In this document: piece by piece, positions 52,394 through 61,411 of the stretch
Position numbering within the stretch: the first letter of the stretch is position 1
Layout: the number at the start of each line of letters is the position of its first letter
Assembly (NCBI GenBank): GCA_005883215.1
Contig: VAYS01000023.1
Location: 1 to 64,000, forward strand
Reading direction: 5' to 3'
DNA from: Actinomycetota bacterium
Lineage (GTDB): Bacteria; Actinomycetota; Thermoleophilia; Solirubrobacterales; Solirubrobacteraceae
DNA length: 64,000 nt
The notes under the pieces: model-generated
The model's database searches: none
Told to the model about the DNA's origin: nothing
Seen by the model: only the letters and a program-made list of their open reading frames with translations
Program-made: the position numbers and the translations under genes

Positions 52394-53226
52394 TTGAGCG
52401 CCGCCGACCTCCAGCTCAAGGGGCCCCAGGCGCTGTATGAGGACTGGGAGCGCGGCCAGTGGTCGCCCTTTGGGATCGATCTCGGACCAGACAGAGCCGA
52501 CTGGGACGGGCTGAGCGAGGAGGAGCGCTCGCTCATCCTGTTCGCCCTGTCGTCGCTGATGGTCGCCGAGGAGCGCATCACGACCCAGTTCACGGGCCTG
52601 GTCATGGCCTACGACTCAGAGGAGGAGGCGACCTTTCTGGCCACCCAGCAGGTCGACGAGGCGCGCCACATGCAGCACTACGCGCGGGTCCAGAACGAGG
52701 TCATCGCCGATCCGGGCGCGATCGTCGCCCACGTGGCGCGCTCGCGGGCGCAGCTCTCGGACGCGTTTAACGTCATCTTCGACGACAAGCTCGTAGCGGC
52801 GCACCTCGCCCTGGTGGCCGAGCCGCGCAACCGCAGCGCAAAGGTCGGCTTCGTCACCATCTACCACGTGGTGATCGAGGGCACGCTCGGCCTGACCTCG
52901 TTTCACTTCATCACCCGCCTTCTCAACCAACGCCATCTGCTGCCGGGCTTCGTCGAGGGCTACACCAAGATCCACCACGACGAGCAGCGGCACATCGCCT
53001 ACGGAACTTGGTTCTGCGCGAGGCGGTCCGCGCCGAACCGGGGCTGGCGGACGACGTGCGTCGCGCTCTGCGCGAGCTGCTTCCCGTCGTCGCGCAGGCG
53101 CTCGACCCGCCGGGAACGGCGGACCCGTCGGTACTCGGGGCGAGCCCCGAGGAGATCCGTGAGTTTGCCCTCGACGGGCTCTCTCGCCGCCTGAACGTGA
53201 TCGGCGTGCCCCTGGCCACGCTCTGA
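52394..53226 (+). pseudogene. R2-like diiron protein (RNR beta/R2lox type) with one frameshift
   Basis: Starting at TTG 52394, residues 1-207 read as a ferritin-like R2 fold. Diiron ligands are E59 or E60 (MVAEER), E89 and H92 (DEARHMQH), E162 (VVIEG) and E197 and H200 (DEQRHIAYG). Tyr157 stands five residues before E162, as in R2-like ligand-binding oxidases. At ~53010 (TGGTTCTGCGCGAGG) the frame breaks. Inserting one base restores LREAVRAEPGLADDVRRALR and the rest to TGA 53224-53226, giving 277 aa. It lies 19 bp after arsR and overlaps arsC by 1 nt. It is either a recent mutation or a sequencing error. Confidence 0.8.
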
Positions 53227-53651
53227 TGGCCAACGTCCTGTTCGTATGCCTTCACAACGCCGGGCGCTCGCAGATGAGCCAGGCGCTGTTTCAGCGCGCC
53301 GCCGACGGACGCCACCGCGCCCAGTCGGCGGGAACGACCCCGGCCCACGCCGTACACCCCGAGGTCGTGGAGGTGATGCGCGAGGTGGCGCTTGACCTTT
53401 CTGACCGACGGCCCCGCAAGCTGACCGCCGAGCTCGCCGCCGGGGCCGACGTCATGGTCACCATGGGCTGCGGCGACGAGTGCCCATACTTCCCGGGCAA
53501 GCGCTACATCGACTGGGACCTCCCCGATCCGCGGGGTGGGCCGCTCGACGATGTCCGCGAGCTGCGCGATGAGATCGAGGCGCGGGTGACGGCGCTAGTC
53601 GACGAGCTCGACCGCCAGCAGGCCGCGGTGCGCGGTCACCCGTCGATATGA
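53226..53651 (+). CDS. arsC: Arsenate reductase, low-molecular-weight phosphatase type
   Basis: 141 aa; the ATG overlaps the previous stop (TGATG). The P-loop VCLHNAGRSQMSQA has C8 and R14, and the redox Cys region is TMGCGDECP (C82, C86). DWDLPDP supplies the general-acid Asp. This is the thioredoxin- or mycothiol-linked ArsC family that reduces arsenate to arsenite. No arsenite efflux gene (arsB/acr3) is nearby, so export must be encoded elsewhere. Confidence 0.88.
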   Translation: MANVLFVCLHNAGRSQMSQALFQRAADGRHRAQSAGTTPAHAVHPEVVEVMREVALDLSDRRPRKLTAELAAGADVMVTMGCGDECPYFPGKRYIDWDLPDPRGGPLDDVRELRDEIEARVTALVDELDRQQAAVRGHPSI

Positions 53652-53696
53652 CCGCCTAGGACTCAAGGCCGCCAGGCCGGCGCCGAAACCACTCCC

Positions 53697-54323
53697 GTGG
53701 ACGCCCGACCCGTCGCGGTTCCCGCTTCGCTAACGGAGGTCCCGCCGGCCGGCGCCGAGGTTGCCGGCGCTCGGTCGCGTGCAGCGCTGGCTCGCCTGGC
53801 CGCCGCCGCGGTCGGCGAGCGGCGGTCCGGATGGCCGGCGCATTGGGAGCTCGCGGTCTTCCTCTGGCCGCTGGGCGTCGGACTGATGGGAGCTCCGGTG
53901 GGGGGGCTGGCCGCGCTGGCCAGCGGCACTGCCTCGGCCCCGGCGCTTACCGCCCTGGGCGGTCTGGCGGTCGCGCTGGTCGCGCTCGCCGCCGAGGTCG
54001 AGCGCCGCCTGGCCGCCGGCGATCCCGGCGAGCGCAGCTCGCCCTGGATGTGGTTCGGGGTGACCGCCCTGCAGTCCAGCGTCTCCAGCGTGTTTGGCAT
54101 CGCCGCCGGCTGGACGGCGATCTCGTCGCCCGTGCTGGCGGTCGGCGCCGGCCTCGTGGCGGCGAGCACGGGTCTGGTCTTCGCGCTGGCGCACGCCGGG
54201 TGTCGCCGCGTCTATCTCGTCGCCCTGGTCGGCGCCAACGTGGTCGCCGTCGTCCACGGGACGGTCCTGGTGCTGCTGGCGTTGGCGCGGTGGGCCCCAG
54301 CGGTCCTGCGCGTCTTCTCCTGA
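53697..54323 (+). CDS. Polytopic membrane protein, unknown
   Basis: 208 aa, GTG start. After ~48 soluble residues there are about five hydrophobic segments (FLWPLGVGLMGAPVGGLAAL, LTALGGLAVALVALAAEV, FGVTALQSSVSSVFGIAAGW, LAVGAGLVAASTGLVFALAH, LVALVGANVVAVVHGTVLVL). No signature residues are recognised. It lies 45 bp after arsC on the same strand; whether it belongs to that operon is open. Confidence 0.65.
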   Translation: MDARPVAVPASLTEVPPAGAEVAGARSRAALARLAAAAVGERRSGWPAHWELAVFLWPLGVGLMGAPVGGLAALASGTASAPALTALGGLAVALVALAAEVERRLAAGDPGERSSPWMWFGVTALQSSVSSVFGIAAGWTAISSPVLAVGAGLVAASTGLVFALAHAGCRRVYLVALVGANVVAVVHGTVLVLLALARWAPAVLRVFS

Positions 54324-54363
54324 GCGTCGGCCCGGGCCGCAGTGGCGCGTAGGGTTGATCTCC

Positions 54364-55176
54364 GTGCCCACTGCCTCGGGACCTACGCCGAGCGCCTGGC
54401 CGCAGGGGCGCGCGCCGCGCGCGGTGCTGCTCGATCTCGATGGCGTCCTCTACGTAGAGGAGAAGGCGGTACCGGGCGCCCGCGAGGCGGTGGGGCGCCT
54501 GCGCGAGCGCGGGCTGGGCCTGAGATTCGTCACCAACACCACGGCTCATGCCCGCGCCGCCACGCTCGAGAAGCTCGAGCGCCTGGGCTTTGCCGTCGAG
54601 GAACCCGAGCTGGTCACGCCCGCTGCCCTGGCCCTGCGCCGCTGCCGCGAGCGCGGACACGTGCGGGTGTCCCTGCTCATGGGCGAGGAGGTCAAGGCCG
54701 ACTTCCCCGGGCTGCGCTCCGACGACGAGAACCCCAGCGCGGTGATCGTGGGAGACCTGGGCGACCGCTTTGACTATGCGGTGCTCAATCGCGCGTTCCG
54801 GCACGTACTCGCGGGCGCCGAGCTGATCGCCCTGCAGAAGAACCGCTACTGGCGCCGCTCGGATGGGCTGTCCCTCGACGTCGGTCCGTTCGTAGCCGCG
54901 CTGGAATACGCCACGGGCCACGACGCCTACGTGGTGGGAAAGCCCGCGCCCGAGTTTTTCGCCCAGATTCTCGAGGACCTCGGCGTCACCGCATCCGAGG
55001 CGTTGATGGTGGGAGACGACATCGAGTCAGACATCGGCGGAGCTTTGCGCTCCGGGCTCGCTGCCGTGCTCGTACGCACCGGCAAGTACCGGGCCGAGGC
55101 GGTCAGCGCGTCGGGCATAGAACCGACGGCGACGGTCGACTCCGTTGCCGACCTGCCCGCCCTGGTCGGGGTCTGA
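54364..55176 (+). CDS. HAD-superfamily IIA phosphatase (NagD-like)
   Basis: 270 aa from GTG 54364; longer frames overlap the preceding gene. HAD motif I AVLLDLDGVLYVEEK (two Asp), motif II LRFVTNTTAHARA, the Lys motif VVGKPAPEFFAQI and motif IV LMVGDDIESDIGGA are complete. The C2-type cap lies between motifs II and III. Substrates of this group include small sugar- or nucleotide-phosphates. A short hairpin (GACCGG/CCGGTC, 55175-55190) overlaps the stop. Confidence 0.88.
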   Translation: MPTASGPTPSAWPQGRAPRAVLLDLDGVLYVEEKAVPGAREAVGRLRERGLGLRFVTNTTAHARAATLEKLERLGFAVEEPELVTPAALALRRCRERGHVRVSLLMGEEVKADFPGLRSDDENPSAVIVGDLGDRFDYAVLNRAFRHVLAGAELIALQKNRYWRRSDGLSLDVGPFVAALEYATGHDAYVVGKPAPEFFAQILEDLGVTASEALMVGDDIESDIGGALRSGLAAVLVRTGKYRAEAVSASGIEPTATVDSVADLPALVGV

Positions 55177-55194
55177 CCGGTAACCCGGTCGGCG

Positions 55195-56304
55195 ATGGCT
55201 TCCGGGGGTCGTAAAGTCAAAGCGATGCCCGAGGGAAAGGTCGGCGCCGAGCAGACGGGGGCACGTTGGCTTGGCGCACGCGAATACCCGCGCGATCCGG
55301 CGGCCACGGCCGGGGCCGCCGCGGCCCACTCGCGCTCGCTGCGCAACGGCTTGATCGCGCTGGCGCTGGTCACCGGCGCGGTCATCGCGCTCGTAATGGC
55401 CGTGCCCAAGGTCGATCAGGTCGGCCGGCGGCTGAGCGAGGGGAGCGCTCCCTGGCTCGCGCTGGCCGGGTTATGCGAGCTGGGGTCGTGCCTGGGCTAC
55501 GTGATCGTCTTTCAGCTCGTCTTCTATCGGGGGCCGTCGCGCATGGTCACCCGCCTGGCCTGGTCGGAGCTCGCCGCCAACTCGATCGTCCCCGCCGGCG
55601 GCCTGGGTGGCCTGGGCCTGGGGGCCTGGGTCTTGAGCACCCGAGGTGTGCCCCCGGGGCGCATCGCCGAGCGTTCGGCGGTGATGTTCATCCTTACCTC
55701 GGTCCCGAGCTTTGCCGCAGTGATCGTTGTTGGCGCCCTGCTGACCACCGGCGCGGTACCGGGCCGGGGGGACTTCGTCCGCTCCGCGCTGCCGGCATCA
55801 CTGGCGCTGGCGGTGGTGGTCGCGGTAGCCGCCTTGCCGCGCGTCATCGGACGGCTGGACGCCCGGCTCGGACACCGGCGACGGGTGCGGGCGGGCCTGG
55901 GGGTGCTCGCCGACGCCACCCGGGCGGCGACATTTGAGCTGCGCCGGGGCGACTGGCGGCTGCTCGGCGCGGTCGCCTACATGGCGCTTGACCTCGCCAC
56001 GTTGTGGGCCTGCTTTCACGCGGTCGGTGGCGCGCCGCCCTTGGCCGGCCTGATGATGGCCTACCTGCTGGGCCAGCTGGGCGGGCTGATCCCCTTGCCG
56101 GCGGGTGCGGGAGCGGTCGACGGGGGGCTGCTCGGCGCCCTCGTCGCCTATGGGGCCCACGTCGCGCCCGCTGCCGCGGCCGTCCTCGCCTATCGGGTGC
56201 TCTCGCTATGGCTGCCGGCCCTCCTGGGCACCGGCGCGTTCTTGGCCTTGCGTCGACATCTCAACGATCCTCTTGACCTCAAGCCCCCGCGGAGGGAGCG
56301 GTGA
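55195..56304 (+). CDS. YbhN/UPF0104 (lysylphosphatidylglycerol synthase TM-like) membrane protein
   Basis: 369 aa from ATG 55195, or 359 from ATG 55225. About eight membrane helices follow a ~45-residue soluble start. ELAANSIVPAGGLGGLGLGA and MMAYLLGQLGGLIPLPAGAGAVDGGLLGAL are the two paired re-entrant-like motifs of the UPF0104/AglD family. Relatives have been proposed to move or regulate lipid-linked intermediates. It could serve the glycosyltransferases elsewhere in the window, but no direct link is seen. Confidence 0.8.
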   Translation: MASGGRKVKAMPEGKVGAEQTGARWLGAREYPRDPAATAGAAAAHSRSLRNGLIALALVTGAVIALVMAVPKVDQVGRRLSEGSAPWLALAGLCELGSCLGYVIVFQLVFYRGPSRMVTRLAWSELAANSIVPAGGLGGLGLGAWVLSTRGVPPGRIAERSAVMFILTSVPSFAAVIVVGALLTTGAVPGRGDFVRSALPASLALAVVVAVAALPRVIGRLDARLGHRRRVRAGLGVLADATRAATFELRRGDWRLLGAVAYMALDLATLWACFHAVGGAPPLAGLMMAYLLGQLGGLIPLPAGAGAVDGGLLGALVAYGAHVAPAAAAVLAYRVLSLWLPALLGTGAFLALRRHLNDPLDLKPPRRER

Positions 56305-56346
56305 GCCATCGCGCCGCCTGCGTCTGCTCTGGCGCCGACGTGGGCG

Positions 56347-58062
56347 TCAGCGCACGTGCACCGCGACCAGTCGGCTTATGACTGGGTGACCGTCGGGCCG
56401 GCGCCAGGACAGCCGCAGGTATCCGCCGGCCCGGAGCGGCACCCCGACGTCGAGATAGCCGCTGGCGGTGGTGGTGAAGGACGCCAGGGTGGAGAACCGG
56501 GCTCCACCCCCCGCCGGGCGCAGCTGCACGGCCACCGTTTGCCGCAGACCGCCGGCGGCTCGCGCCAGCCCCCAGACCCGCAGGGCGCCGCCGCGGCGCA
56601 CCGAGGTACGGGGCAGGTAGAGCGGGAGCCGGTAGGCGACAAGCGCGGGCTTGGGTCGGCCGCCGAGGAACTGCAGGCCGGTCTGGAAGGTGGCGTCCGA
56701 GCCCCGCGCCGGATTGCGCCCCGGGCGCGCGGCGTCGTCCTGGAGGAGAAACTGCGTCAACGACCGCACCCAGGGATTGGAATAGGCGAGGAACTCGCCC
56801 TCGTCGAGGTAGGCCGCCTGCTGGGAGAGGCCGACCCCCCGGGGGTTCGGCGGACGGCTCTGAAAGCCGAACTCGGTCAGGTACAGCGGCATGCCGCCCC
56901 GTCCACGCCCGTAGGCCTGGGTGGCGCGCGCCAGCGCGACGCTCAGCCGTGGCAGGCTGACGATCGTCACGTAGTCGCGGTCGGGCGAGGGACGGTCGGG
57001 CGAGCGGTAGAGCTGGTAGGGGTGATGGGCATACCCCGAGGCGTTGAACAGCGCCGGATGGGCATCGGGAAAGGCAGCGCGCGCGCTCGCCGTGGTCGGG
57101 CAGCGTCGCGCCCGGGCCGACTGGCCGGTCAGGGGTCGGTAGCGATCGTCCAGGCAGTACAGCCGGCGCAGGAACACGAGGAACCTGATGGCCCGCGTGG
57201 GACCCTTCTTGTGCACACCCTCGGGCGCGGTATCGCCAAAGGCAATCGTGTCGGCGCCGTGTCCGGTGGCCTGCAGCGCCGACCACGCAGCGTCGAGCAG
57301 GCCGCGGTACAGCGCGGGCGCCGTCTCGACCCAGCCGTGGCGGCTGGGGCTCCACTGCGGGTCAAGCCAACCCGGCTGGTTGGGCTCGTTCCACACGGTC
57401 CAGAAGTCCACCTTGGGGATGACCGACGCGGGTGGTGCGGTCGGCGTTGGGCCCGTGGGGGTCGGGGATGGACCGGGGGAGGGGCCGGGGCTCGGACATC
57501 CGATCCCGAAGAGACCGCAGTCGCGGGGGCTGGTGCGGGCCAAAGCGCTGCCGGCGGCCGGATAGGACCCGGTGTAGCGCGCGGCCACGGCGTGGACGAA
57601 GAGGCGGAACTCGTGCGCCGAGGGCGTGTAGACGTTGGCGATGTCCTTGCGTCGCGGCGAGCCCGTCGCCCACAGGGGCGCCGGACCGGTGATGTCGAAG
57701 TTGACCGTCATGCCTCGAAGGTGGGCGGCAGCGACCAGCAGGTCGTAGCGATCCCACGTCCCCGGCGGGTAGGCGGCGGGGTCGCTGGCGTCAAAGGCCG
57801 GCCGGCGCTTGGAGAGCGGTTGCGGCGCTACCCCGCGCCAAAACACCGAGACACGGATCTGCTGTACCCCGAGCCCCCGCAGGGTGTCCAGCGTGCGGGC
57901 CATCTTCTCGGGGCCGCTGTAGATGAGCAGCTGATCGTCCTGCAGGGCCGAGGTCTGCGCCGAGGAGGCGTGCGCGGGCCCGGCGCAGAGCAGCGTTGCC
58001 CCCAGGGCGATCAGCGCGCCGGCGGCCGGCATGAGCCGTCGAGGTGCAAGCGGTCGCGGCAT
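56347..58062 (-). CDS. Secreted clan-A glycoside hydrolase
   Basis: 571 aa. The signal peptide (AAGALIALGATLLCAGPAHA) ends near 32. A TIM-barrel catalytic domain carries VWNEPNQPGWL (acid/base Glu) and MPLYLTEFGFQS (nucleophile Glu), as in GH5/GH39-like clan-A enzymes. A Pro/Ser/Thr linker (PGPSPGPSPTPTGPTPTAPP) sits inside the barrel region before the acid/base motif, which is odd for a linker. The last ~90 residues form a beta-sandwich domain. The substrate is unknown. Confidence 0.78.
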   Translation of the reverse strand: MPRPLAPRRLMPAAGALIALGATLLCAGPAHASSAQTSALQDDQLLIYSGPEKMARTLDTLRGLGVQQIRVSVFWRGVAPQPLSKRRPAFDASDPAAYPPGTWDRYDLLVAAAHLRGMTVNFDITGPAPLWATGSPRRKDIANVYTPSAHEFRLFVHAVAARYTGSYPAAGSALARTSPRDCGLFGIGCPSPGPSPGPSPTPTGPTPTAPPASVIPKVDFWTVWNEPNQPGWLDPQWSPSRHGWVETAPALYRGLLDAAWSALQATGHGADTIAFGDTAPEGVHKKGPTRAIRFLVFLRRLYCLDDRYRPLTGQSARARRCPTTASARAAFPDAHPALFNASGYAHHPYQLYRSPDRPSPDRDYVTIVSLPRLSVALARATQAYGRGRGGMPLYLTEFGFQSRPPNPRGVGLSQQAAYLDEGEFLAYSNPWVRSLTQFLLQDDAARPGRNPARGSDATFQTGLQFLGGRPKPALVAYRLPLYLPRTSVRRGGALRVWGLARAAGGLRQTVAVQLRPAGGGARFSTLASFTTTASGYLDVGVPLRAGGYLRLSWRRPDGHPVISRLVAVHVR

Positions 58063-58074
58063 CGGGCCGGAAAG

Positions 58075-59283
58075 CTAGCCGGTGATGTTCAGGCGGCGCT
58101 CCGCACCCACCGACAGCGTGCGCCGACCTTGCAGCAGCTCGACGAGCTCGGCGCCCGCCAGCTCGCGGCGCCAGCCCTGCAGCAGGCGGGCGCCGTCGGG
58201 TGATTGCCCGTCGCGCACCGCGGCGACCACCCGTTGCAGCTCGCTTCGGGTGGCGAGTAGCTCGTAGGCCAGTTGCTCCTCCAGCGCTCGGGCCCGGACC
58301 AGCGCCTCGGCCAGGGCAATCAGGGGCCCGTCCTCGTCGGCGACCGGGAGGCGGCGCTGGGGCTGGGCGGGGATCGGGGGGCGTTCCCGGCCGCGCCTGA
58401 CCGCCGCTAGCAGCGCGCGCCCACGCCGATGCAGGGTGGCCGCGCCCACGCCGCGGATCTGCTCCAGGCGCTCGATGGAGTCCGGGCGCCGGCGCGCGGT
58501 CTCCACCAGGGCGCTGTCGTTGAGCACCGAGCCGACCGGGCGATCTTCTTGCCGGGCGGTCTCCTCGCGCCAGTGGACCAGTTCGAAGGCGATCGCCCGG
58601 ATGGCCGGGTCCATACCCGCGATGCGCGGGAGACGCTCGAAGATCGCCTGAGGATCTCGTTCATCGCTGGCCTCCTCGAGCGCCCGACATTCCTCCAGAG
58701 CCCACTGGAGCCGGCCCCGGCCCTCCAGGCGCTGCCGCAGCTCGGCGGCGACGTCGAGCAGGTGAAGCACGTCGGCACGCGCGTATTGGATCTGCTCGGA
58801 GGTGAGCGGCCGCTTGTCCCATCGGGTGTAGCTCGCGCTCTTGCGCAGGCGTTGCCCGAGAACCTCGCCCAGCAACCAGTCGTATCCGGCCTGGGCGCGC
58901 AAGCCGGCAAACGCGGCCGCCACCTGGGTGTCGAAGATGCGGCAGATCTGAGCGTCCCACCGTCCGCGCAGCAGCGCCACGTCCTGGCGCCCGGCGTGAA
59001 AGACCACCTCCACGTTGGGGTCGGCCAGCACCCCGCGCAACGGCGCCACGTCGATGGTTTCGTCGAGGGCATCTATCACCGCCACCCGGGATCCGTTGCC
59101 ATCCGGGACGGCGATTTGCACCAGGCACAGCAGCGTGCGGTAGCGCCCTTCACCGACGAACTCGGTGTCCACGGCCATGCTCCCGTGCTCGCTCGCCGCG
59201 TGGGCGAGCTCGGCGAGCTCGGCGCCGGCGGCCAGCCCGTGCGGGGCCGCGCTCGGACCACGCGAAGCCGAGCGGCGGCTCAC
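58075..59283 (-). CDS. rnd: Ribonuclease D
   Basis: 402 aa; GTG 59283 overlaps the histidine kinase stop (GTGA). DEDDy exonuclease motifs: MAVDTEFVGE (Asp, Glu), VVFHAGRQDVALL (Asp) and IQYARADVLHLL (Tyr, Asp). HRDC-type domains follow, about residues 205-290 and 320-402, the first carrying LERLEQIRGVG-like text. It trims RNA 3' ends. Coupling to a two-component system is unusual but may only reflect shared transcription. Confidence 0.93.
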   Translation of the reverse strand: MSRRSASRGPSAAPHGLAAGAELAELAHAASEHGSMAVDTEFVGEGRYRTLLCLVQIAVPDGNGSRVAVIDALDETIDVAPLRGVLADPNVEVVFHAGRQDVALLRGRWDAQICRIFDTQVAAAFAGLRAQAGYDWLLGEVLGQRLRKSASYTRWDKRPLTSEQIQYARADVLHLLDVAAELRQRLEGRGRLQWALEECRALEEASDERDPQAIFERLPRIAGMDPAIRAIAFELVHWREETARQEDRPVGSVLNDSALVETARRRPDSIERLEQIRGVGAATLHRRGRALLAAVRRGRERPPIPAQPQRRLPVADEDGPLIALAEALVRARALEEQLAYELLATRSELQRVVAAVRDGQSPDGARLLQGWRRELAGAELVELLQGRRTLSVGAERRLNITG

Positions 59284-60695
59284 GGCGTTGCGATCGGCGA
59301 GGTGATCTCGTCGGCAGCGAGGTGGAGCACGAAGCGGGCGCCCGGGCCGGAGGGGGCCAGCTCGAGCGAGCCCCCCATCCGCGTCGCCAGCTCGCGGCCG
59401 ATGGCCAGCCCCAAGCCGAAGCCCTGGCCGATGGCCGTCTCGCCGCGCTGGAAGCGCTCGAAGATCAACTCGCGCTCGCGCTCGGGTACGCCGGGACCGC
59501 GATCGGAGACCGCCACCGTCGCGCGCCCGTCTTCGCCGGCGCCGACCTCGATCGTCACCCGTTCGCCCGCGGGCGACGCGCGCAAGGCGTTGTCGAGCAG
59601 GATGCGCACGATGCGCGCGATGCTCCCGGGGTCACCGGTGGCCCACACCGGCTCCGGGGGGGCGTCGAACTGCACCGGCCGGTCCTCGCGGACCGAGCGG
59701 TGATCGAACTCGGCGACTACCGCGCGCCCCAATTCGGCCAGCTCGACCGGCTCGCTGCGCAGTTCGATGGCCGCGTCGAGGCGGCTGAGGTCGAGCAGGT
59801 CGGCGGCCAGGTGGCCGAGGCGCAACGACTGCTCCTGGGCCTGTACCACGCGCTTGCGGGCGTCGTCGATGTCTACCGGTTGGCTGGAGATGTCGTCGCG
59901 CAGCAGTTCGAGCATCCCGTCCAGCGACGCCAGCGGGGTGCGCAGCTCGTGGGAGGCGGTCGCCACGAACGATCGCCGCGAGGCCTCCTCGCGTCGAAGC
60001 CGCGACTGCATGGCGGCGAAGGTGCGGGCCAGGGCCCCTACCTCGTCGCGGGAATGGTCGACCGGCGCGGGCGCCTCCAGACCGAGCTCCTCCATCTGCT
60101 GGGCGCTATCGCGCAGCTTGCGCACCCGGCGCACCAGTCCCGAGGACAGCCCGACGCCGAGCAGCAGGGCGGTGGCCAGGCCCACGCCCGCCGCGACCAG
60201 GAAGGCGTCGCGCACCACGCGGTTGGCGGAGGCGACCTCGTTTAGGCGCTTGCGCAACACCAGCGCGTAGCGGTGGCCGGCGATGCGCACGGTCGTGGCC
60301 ACGCGCAGCCGTCCGAAGCGGTAATCGTGGACGGTGTGCCCCGAGGCCAGGGCCAGGCGCGCGTCGTCGAAGGGGTCGATGACCTCGGGGTCGGTGTCGG
60401 TGACCCGGTTGCCCGCGCCGTCGACGACCGCCACGCGCGCTCCGGTGCGGCGGGCGAGGGCCCGGGCGATGACACCGACCGCGCCAGGGTCGATGCGCCG
60501 CTTGGGCGTTACCGCGTCATCGAAGGCGGGGATCGCGCCCAGCACGGCCGTGATCACGTTGGAGCTGGCGTCGTGTCGCAGGCGCGTCTCCAGCGGGCCG
60601 AGCAGGGCCAGCGCCGCGACTCCCAACGTGACCGCGCCGGTGAGCACCATCGCGAGCAGGACCCGCGGGCGCAAGCCAACGCCCAGCCGCGCCAC
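59280..60695 (-). CDS. Sensor histidine kinase
   Basis: 471 aa. TM1 (~12-32), an extracytoplasmic sensor domain (~33-155), TM2 (~163-187), HAMP (~188-240), the HisKA H-box VATASHELRTPLASL with His249, and an HATPase with N-box ILLDNALRASP, DRGPGVPERE and GFGLGLAIG. It should phosphorylate the OmpR-type regulator directly upstream. The signal is unknown. Confidence 0.93.
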   Translation of the reverse strand: MARLGVGLRPRVLLAMVLTGAVTLGVAALALLGPLETRLRHDASSNVITAVLGAIPAFDDAVTPKRRIDPGAVGVIARALARRTGARVAVVDGAGNRVTDTDPEVIDPFDDARLALASGHTVHDYRFGRLRVATTVRIAGHRYALVLRKRLNEVASANRVVRDAFLVAAGVGLATALLLGVGLSSGLVRRVRKLRDSAQQMEELGLEAPAPVDHSRDEVGALARTFAAMQSRLRREEASRRSFVATASHELRTPLASLDGMLELLRDDISSQPVDIDDARKRVVQAQEQSLRLGHLAADLLDLSRLDAAIELRSEPVELAELGRAVVAEFDHRSVREDRPVQFDAPPEPVWATGDPGSIARIVRILLDNALRASPAGERVTIEVGAGEDGRATVAVSDRGPGVPERERELIFERFQRGETAIGQGFGLGLAIGRELATRMGGSLELAPSGPGARFVLHLAADEITSPIATP

Positions 60696-60696
60696 C

Positions 60697-61401
<705 letters not shown>

Positions 61402-61411
61402 CGTCCCCAAG

